DNA of 64,000 nt from Salinibacterium sp. M195 (lineage in GTDB: Bacteria; Actinomycetota; Actinomycetes; Actinomycetales; Microbacteriaceae): positions 248,001-312,000 of the forward strand of contig NZ_CP040814.1 in assembly GCF_019443965.1 (NCBI RefSeq), given 5' to 3'. The number at the start of each line of letters is the position of its first letter. Within the stretch, counting starts at the first letter, position 1. Of this stretch, positions 60,825-64,000 are shown one piece after another. The translations under genes were made by a program, and so were the position numbers. The notes beneath the pieces are model-generated. The model ran no database searches. It was not told the origin of the DNA and saw only the letters and a program-made list of their open reading frames with translations.

Positions 60825-61657
60825 GCGAGCCGCAGCAACCGCGCGCGCAGTTCTTTGGGCGTGGATTCGGGGAGTGCTGCAGAGAGTTCGCTGCGTTGCG
60901 GGAGCGACCCGCCTTCGGAGACGATCGTGATGGCGCGGGCGAGGCTCCCCCGTCCGACGTGAGCGAGAGCTTGGTCGTCGGCATGCATTTCGAGCAGGAG
61001 GGCGACTTCGCGGGATGCGTTGCGGGCGGTGGGCAACCACGGCAGTGACACCTTCCACGCGGTGAACAGAATGAGCACGATGTCGTGGCGCAACCGCACG
61101 TGGGCTCGCTCATGCTCAACGACGGCGAGCAGCTCATCCTCATCAAGGATCTCTATGAGTCCGGCGGTGAGCACGGTGATCGACCTAAGAGCGCCAGGCA
61201 AGCAGTAGGCAACGGGGGCGCGCGTATCGATGAGCCTGGTGCCTGGTCGATCAGCCATGGGCTCGCTCAAGAGCGTAATGAGCTGAGCGTGCCGGGCGCG
61301 CTCGCGCTCGGCGTAGACGACGGTAACGAGAAGGTTGAGCAGCAGGTGCGCGGCGAGGAAGAGAGCACCCGAGAGCAGGAGTAACGACCACACCGAGGAG
61401 CCCTCGGGAAGTTCGTTGTGGGTGACGAAGCGCCACATTCCGTTGGCGGCATCTGGCAGGTCAGCGGCGAAGGTAGCCGCACCGAGGAGCACCAGAGAGC
61501 CGATCATGCTGGTGCCGCCAATGAGTGCAACTAGTTGCCACACGAGGAGTCCGAGGGTGGGACGGCGATAGGCCCACGGCGCCCCGGGCAGGAGTGCTGG
61601 CACGGGCCACGCCAGCAGGATTGCGACGAGGCCGAGCGCGATGGCTGCGGCGACCAC
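60821..61657 (-). CDS. M56 family metallopeptidase (BlaR1-like, without sensor domain)
   Basis: 278 residues from GTG 61657. Four or so membrane helices and the zinc motif HERAH with Glu in VVEHERAHVRLRHD are present, followed by ARNASREVALLLEMHADDQA. The beta-lactam sensor domain of BlaR1 is absent, as in the actinobacterial Rv1845c type. It follows blaI by two bases. The pair suggests that proteolysis relieves repression by BlaI in response to an envelope or respiratory signal. Confidence 0.88.
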   Translation of the reverse strand: MVAAAIALGLVAILLAWPVPALLPGAPWAYRRPTLGLLVWQLVALIGGTSMIGSLVLLGAATFAADLPDAANGMWRFVTHNELPEGSSVWSLLLLSGALFLAAHLLLNLLVTVVYAERERARHAQLITLLSEPMADRPGTRLIDTRAPVAYCLPGALRSITVLTAGLIEILDEDELLAVVEHERAHVRLRHDIVLILFTAWKVSLPWLPTARNASREVALLLEMHADDQALAHVGRGSLARAITIVSEGGSLPQRSELSAALPESTPKELRARLLRLA

Positions 61658-61659
61658 TG

Positions 61660-62022
61660 TTAACGCCCAGCGAGAATACGGCGCAGGGTTTCGGCTTCTT
61701 CGCTCGAGACTTGGCCGACGAATCGTTCGAGCACTGCCGCGCGATCGCTTGCCCCTCCGAGCACTTCGTGCATGAGGTCGGCCATGTGGGATTCACGACC
61801 GGCTGCGGCGCGGTACCGGTGGGGTCGGGTGTCGCGTTCTCGCATCACGAAGTTCTTCTTTTCGAGCCGCGAGAGCACCGTGAGGATTGTGGTCGCTGCC
61901 AGCTCTCGGCCAGCGCCCTCGGGGCCGGCGAGCTTGGCTTGGAGGTCGTAGGCCGACAGGCTTTCGACGCTCGCCCACAACAGATCCATCACGCTGCGTT
62001 CAAGTTCACCGAGGGAGTTCAT
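61660..62022 (-). CDS. blaI: BlaI/MecI/CopY family repressor
   Basis: 120 residues. Winged helix LGELERSVMDLLWASVESLS, ATTILTVLSRLEKKNFVMRE and RAAAGRESHMADLMHEVLGG are family features. TAGAAT lies six bases before the ATG, giving a leaderless start, and overlaps the first TTCTAC half-site of a long operator array. It is coupled to the M56 protease and divergent from cydA, so it probably represses both directions. Confidence 0.9.
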   Translation of the reverse strand: MNSLGELERSVMDLLWASVESLSAYDLQAKLAGPEGAGRELAATTILTVLSRLEKKNFVMRERDTRPHRYRAAAGRESHMADLMHEVLGGASDRAAVLERFVGQVSSEEAETLRRILAGR

Positions 62023-62028
62023 GCGGCA

Positions 62029-62034
62029 ATTCTA
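62029..62034 (-). promoter_or_regulatory. -10 box of blaI (TAGAAT)
   Basis: Minus-strand TAGAAT six bases before ATG 62022. It overlaps the half-site at 62030-62035, so binding there would block the promoter. Confidence 0.55.
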
Positions 62035-62101
62035 CCCTAAGTAGAAATAATTTCTACGAGGGTGTAGAAATATAGGTAACGGATTTCTACTGCACGTAGA
62101 A
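62030..62101. promoter_or_regulatory. Array of six alternating BlaI-type half-sites
   Basis: TTCTAC 62030, GTAGAA 62041, TTCTAC 62052, GTAGAA 62064, TTCTAC 62085 and GTAGAA 62096. Successive starts are 11, 11, 12, 21 and 11 bases apart and orientation alternates throughout. GTAGAAAT-A-ATTTCTAC (62041-62057) is a perfect palindrome. The array fills the blaI-cydA interval and includes the blaI -10 box. It fits cooperative binding of BlaI dimers on one face of the helix. Confidence 0.8.
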
Positions 62102-62153
62102 CATGCCTTGCCGCATCCGGAGAAGTCAGAGCAGCATCGAGGAAAGGCCTGGA

Positions 62154-63752
62154 GTGGACCCCCTAGAAATCGCCAGATGGCAATTCGGAGTCACCACCGT
62201 TTACCACTTCATCATGGTCCCGCTCACGATCGGCCTCGGTCCGGTCGTTGCGCTCATGCAAACCCAGTGGGTGCGCACCGGCGACGAGAAGTGGCTGCGC
62301 ATGACCAAGTTCTGGGGCAAGTTGTACCTCATCAACTTCATCATGGGCGTGGCAACAGGCCTGGTTCAGGAGTTCCAATTCGGCATGGCGTGGAGTGAGT
62401 ACTCTCGCTTCGTCGGTGATGTCTTCGGCGCTCCCCTCGCTATGGAAGGCCTGCTCGCCTTCTTCTTCGAATCCGTCTTCCTCGGCCTCTGGATCTTCGG
62501 CTGGAGCCGCCTCCCCAAGAAGGTCCACCTCGCAACTCTCTGGATCGCTGTCGCCGGCTCCATCGTTTCTGCGTTCTTCATCATCGTGGCCAACTCGTGG
62601 ATGCAGCACCCGGTTGGCGTCGAACTCATCGACGGTCGCCCGGTCATGACCGACATCTGGGCCGTGCTCACCAACAACACCGCCCTCACTGCCTACGCCC
62701 ACACCATCACCGGCGCGCTAGCCGTTGGTGCTGGCTTCGTCGTCGGCATCTCGTGGTACCAGCTGTGGCAGCGTCGTCGCGATGGAATCGACTCCGTGGA
62801 TGCCAAGGGCCGGGTCGTCGTCGGCGAGAACGCCAGCATCCCTGGCCGCGATCGCAAAGATCACTCGGTCTGGATCACGAGCATCCGCATCGGCGCCGTC
62901 ATCGCCATCCTCGGATTCGGTGGAGTCGCTATCACCGGTGACCTTCAGGCGAAGCTCATGTTTGAGCAGCAGCCGCTGAAGATGGCAGCTGCTGAGGGTG
63001 CCTGTCACGACGGCACAAGCTTCTCGGTGCTGTCGATCGGAAACCTCGGCTCCGAGAATTGTGAAGATGTCGTCGCGATTATCGAGATCCCCGGCATTCT
63101 CTCGTTCCTCGCTCACGGTGACTTCGACACCAACATCAAGGGTGTCAACACGCTGATTCCCGAGTACCAAGCGCTTTACGGCACGAACCTTCCGGATGAC
63201 CCGCTGTACGGCGAGCGCGCCGGCATGGAGATCAACTACCTGCCGATCATGGAGGTCACCTATTGGGGCTTCCGCCTCATGATCGGGTTCGGGATGCTCG
63301 CGGCCGGCTTCGCGCTTCTCACCCTGTGGATCGTTCGCAAGGGCACGGTTCCGCGGTCGAAGTTCCTCATGGGAACGGCGCTGCTCAGCATCGCGGCTCC
63401 CTTCGGGGCCAACATTGCCGGCTGGGTTTTCACCGAGATGGGTCGTCAGCCGTTCGTGGTTGCCCCCAACCCGACCCCCGGTGGCGTCGACGGTGTCTTC
63501 ATGTTCACCGCCGCAGCGGTTTCGCCAGGAGTGAGCGGTGAAGAGATCATCTTCTCGCTTGCCGCCCTCGCTCTGGTCTATGCCTTCTTGATCGTCTTCG
63601 AGGTGAAGTTGCTCGTGAAGTATGTGCGCGGTGGTGTCGCCTCAGCGATGCCCGAGCTCGGGCATCCCGACGGCGAAGGCTACGACGAGAACGACCCCGA
63701 CGATCCCCACCGACCAGACCGACGCGACGACGTTCTCGCGTTCGCCTACTAA
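62154..63752 (+). CDS. cydA: Cytochrome bd ubiquinol oxidase subunit I
   Basis: 533 residues from GTG 62154, which has GAGGAAAGG upstream and gives the family start (DPLEIARWQFGVTTVYHFIM). The His of VYHFIMVPLTIGLG binds heme b595, and EFQFGMAWSEYSRFVGDVFG and FFFESVFLGLWIFGW carry heme-region acidic residues. GRQPFVVAPNPTPG replaces the usual GRQPW loop. The Q-loop is short. CydAB reduces oxygen to water with quinol in the membrane at low oxygen. It probably lies under BlaI control. Confidence 0.95.
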   Translation: MDPLEIARWQFGVTTVYHFIMVPLTIGLGPVVALMQTQWVRTGDEKWLRMTKFWGKLYLINFIMGVATGLVQEFQFGMAWSEYSRFVGDVFGAPLAMEGLLAFFFESVFLGLWIFGWSRLPKKVHLATLWIAVAGSIVSAFFIIVANSWMQHPVGVELIDGRPVMTDIWAVLTNNTALTAYAHTITGALAVGAGFVVGISWYQLWQRRRDGIDSVDAKGRVVVGENASIPGRDRKDHSVWITSIRIGAVIAILGFGGVAITGDLQAKLMFEQQPLKMAAAEGACHDGTSFSVLSIGNLGSENCEDVVAIIEIPGILSFLAHGDFDTNIKGVNTLIPEYQALYGTNLPDDPLYGERAGMEINYLPIMEVTYWGFRLMIGFGMLAAGFALLTLWIVRKGTVPRSKFLMGTALLSIAAPFGANIAGWVFTEMGRQPFVVAPNPTPGGVDGVFMFTAAAVSPGVSGEEIIFSLAALALVYAFLIVFEVKLLVKYVRGGVASAMPELGHPDGEGYDENDPDDPHRPDRRDDVLAFAY

Positions 63753-63770
63753 GCAGAAGGGCACCCACTC

Positions 63771-64000
63771 ATGGAACTTCTTCCTACAATCTGGTTTATC
63801 GCGATCGCGGCGCTGTGGATCGGCTACCTCTTCCTTGAAGGCTTCGACCTGGGGGTCGGGATGCTGCTGCTCTTCAGCACCCGCAAAGACCGCCAGCGCC
63901 GACTCATGCTCAATGCCATCGGCCCGGTGTGGGATGGCAACGAGGTCTGGCTGATAACGGCCGGAGCCGCCACTTTTGCTGCATTCCCGTTTTGGTATGC
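63771..64000 (+). CDS. cydB: Cytochrome bd oxidase subunit II, partial
   Basis: First 76 residues; the rest lies beyond the window. ELLPTIWFIAIAALWIGYLF and LEGFDLGVGMLL, then NAIGPVWDGNEVWLITAGAA, are diagnostic for CydB. It begins 18 bases after cydA with AGAAGG upstream. Confidence 0.95.
   Translation, partial: MELLPTIWFIAIAALWIGYLFLEGFDLGVGMLLLFSTRKDRQRRLMLNAIGPVWDGNEVWLITAGAATFAAFPFWY

Noticed and set aside
60821..62022. Beta-lactam resistance locus
   Set aside because: There is no beta-lactamase gene, and the M56 protein lacks the penicillin-sensor domain. Divergence from cydA points to another role.

Overview
The window looks like chromosomal DNA of a high-GC actinobacterium, most likely a member of the Microbacteriaceae. 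The evidence is the GC-rich codon use, the family of each protein (LCP ligase, PucR and LAL-LuxR regulators, LldD2-type lactate dehydrogenase, BlaI with a sensor-less M56 protease, short-Q-loop CydA) and many genes with a TANNNT -10 box 6-8 bases before the start codon and no ribosome binding site, i.e. leaderless transcripts. The genus is inference. I see no prophage, insertion sequence, CRISPR array or replication origin.

Layout. 1-1.2 kb: a bicarbonate-type permease (SbtA family, cut by the window edge) facing a small winged-helix regulator across a perfect 16-bp inverted repeat, then tRNA-Arg. 1.3-10 kb: sugar-acid catabolism, made of an overlapping operon (Gfo/Idh oxidoreductase, fumarylacetoacetase-fold hydrolase, SDR), a 470-bp repeat-rich gap, a 2-oxoglutarate/Fe(II) oxygenase-like gene, a long-form GAPDH, and a D-galactonate dehydratase with an SDR and a DgoR-like GntR regulator. 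10-16.3 kb: housekeeping and cell-envelope genes, two tRNA-Ser genes, an LCP protein and a PucR regulator divergent from a class III aminotransferase (16.4-17.7 kb). 17.8-26 kb: a visibly less GC-rich catabolic island with a DeoR regulator, FGGY kinase, SDR and complete sugar ABC transporter in one minus-strand operon, divergent from a BtpA/SgcQ-family TIM-barrel gene.

26-41 kb: HAD phosphatase-serS, a diacylglycerol-kinase-like gene, pheA, a D,D-carboxypeptidase, a GNAT, then an operon of alpha/beta hydrolase, HIT protein, domain-swapped lipoate ligase and a FecCD-type importer with no binding protein. MarR-MFS follows, then the uncharacterised trio of circularly permuted ATP-grasp, alpha-E and transglutaminase proteins. 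41-50 kb: a complete Mrp Na+/H+ antiporter operon (A/B fusion, C, D, E, F, G) abutting TrkH/TrkA potassium uptake, a compact ion-homeostasis block. 50-59.6 kb: an F420-type oxidoreductase, a small lipoprotein, a large LAL regulator, a D-2-hydroxyacid dehydrogenase, a Gfo/Idh enzyme facing a GntR-lldD2 lactate operon across paired GntR operators, and an MFS exporter. 59.6-64 kb: two small membrane proteins and a BlaI-M56 pair divergent from cydAB.

The strongest regulatory signal is six alternating GTAGAA/TTCTAC half-sites spaced by whole helical turns between blaI and cydA, which suggests that BlaI controls both itself and cytochrome bd oxidase. The most intriguing gene sets are the BtpA/FGGY/SDR/ABC island, the ATP-grasp/alpha-E/transglutaminase trio and the lipoate ligase with reversed domain order.
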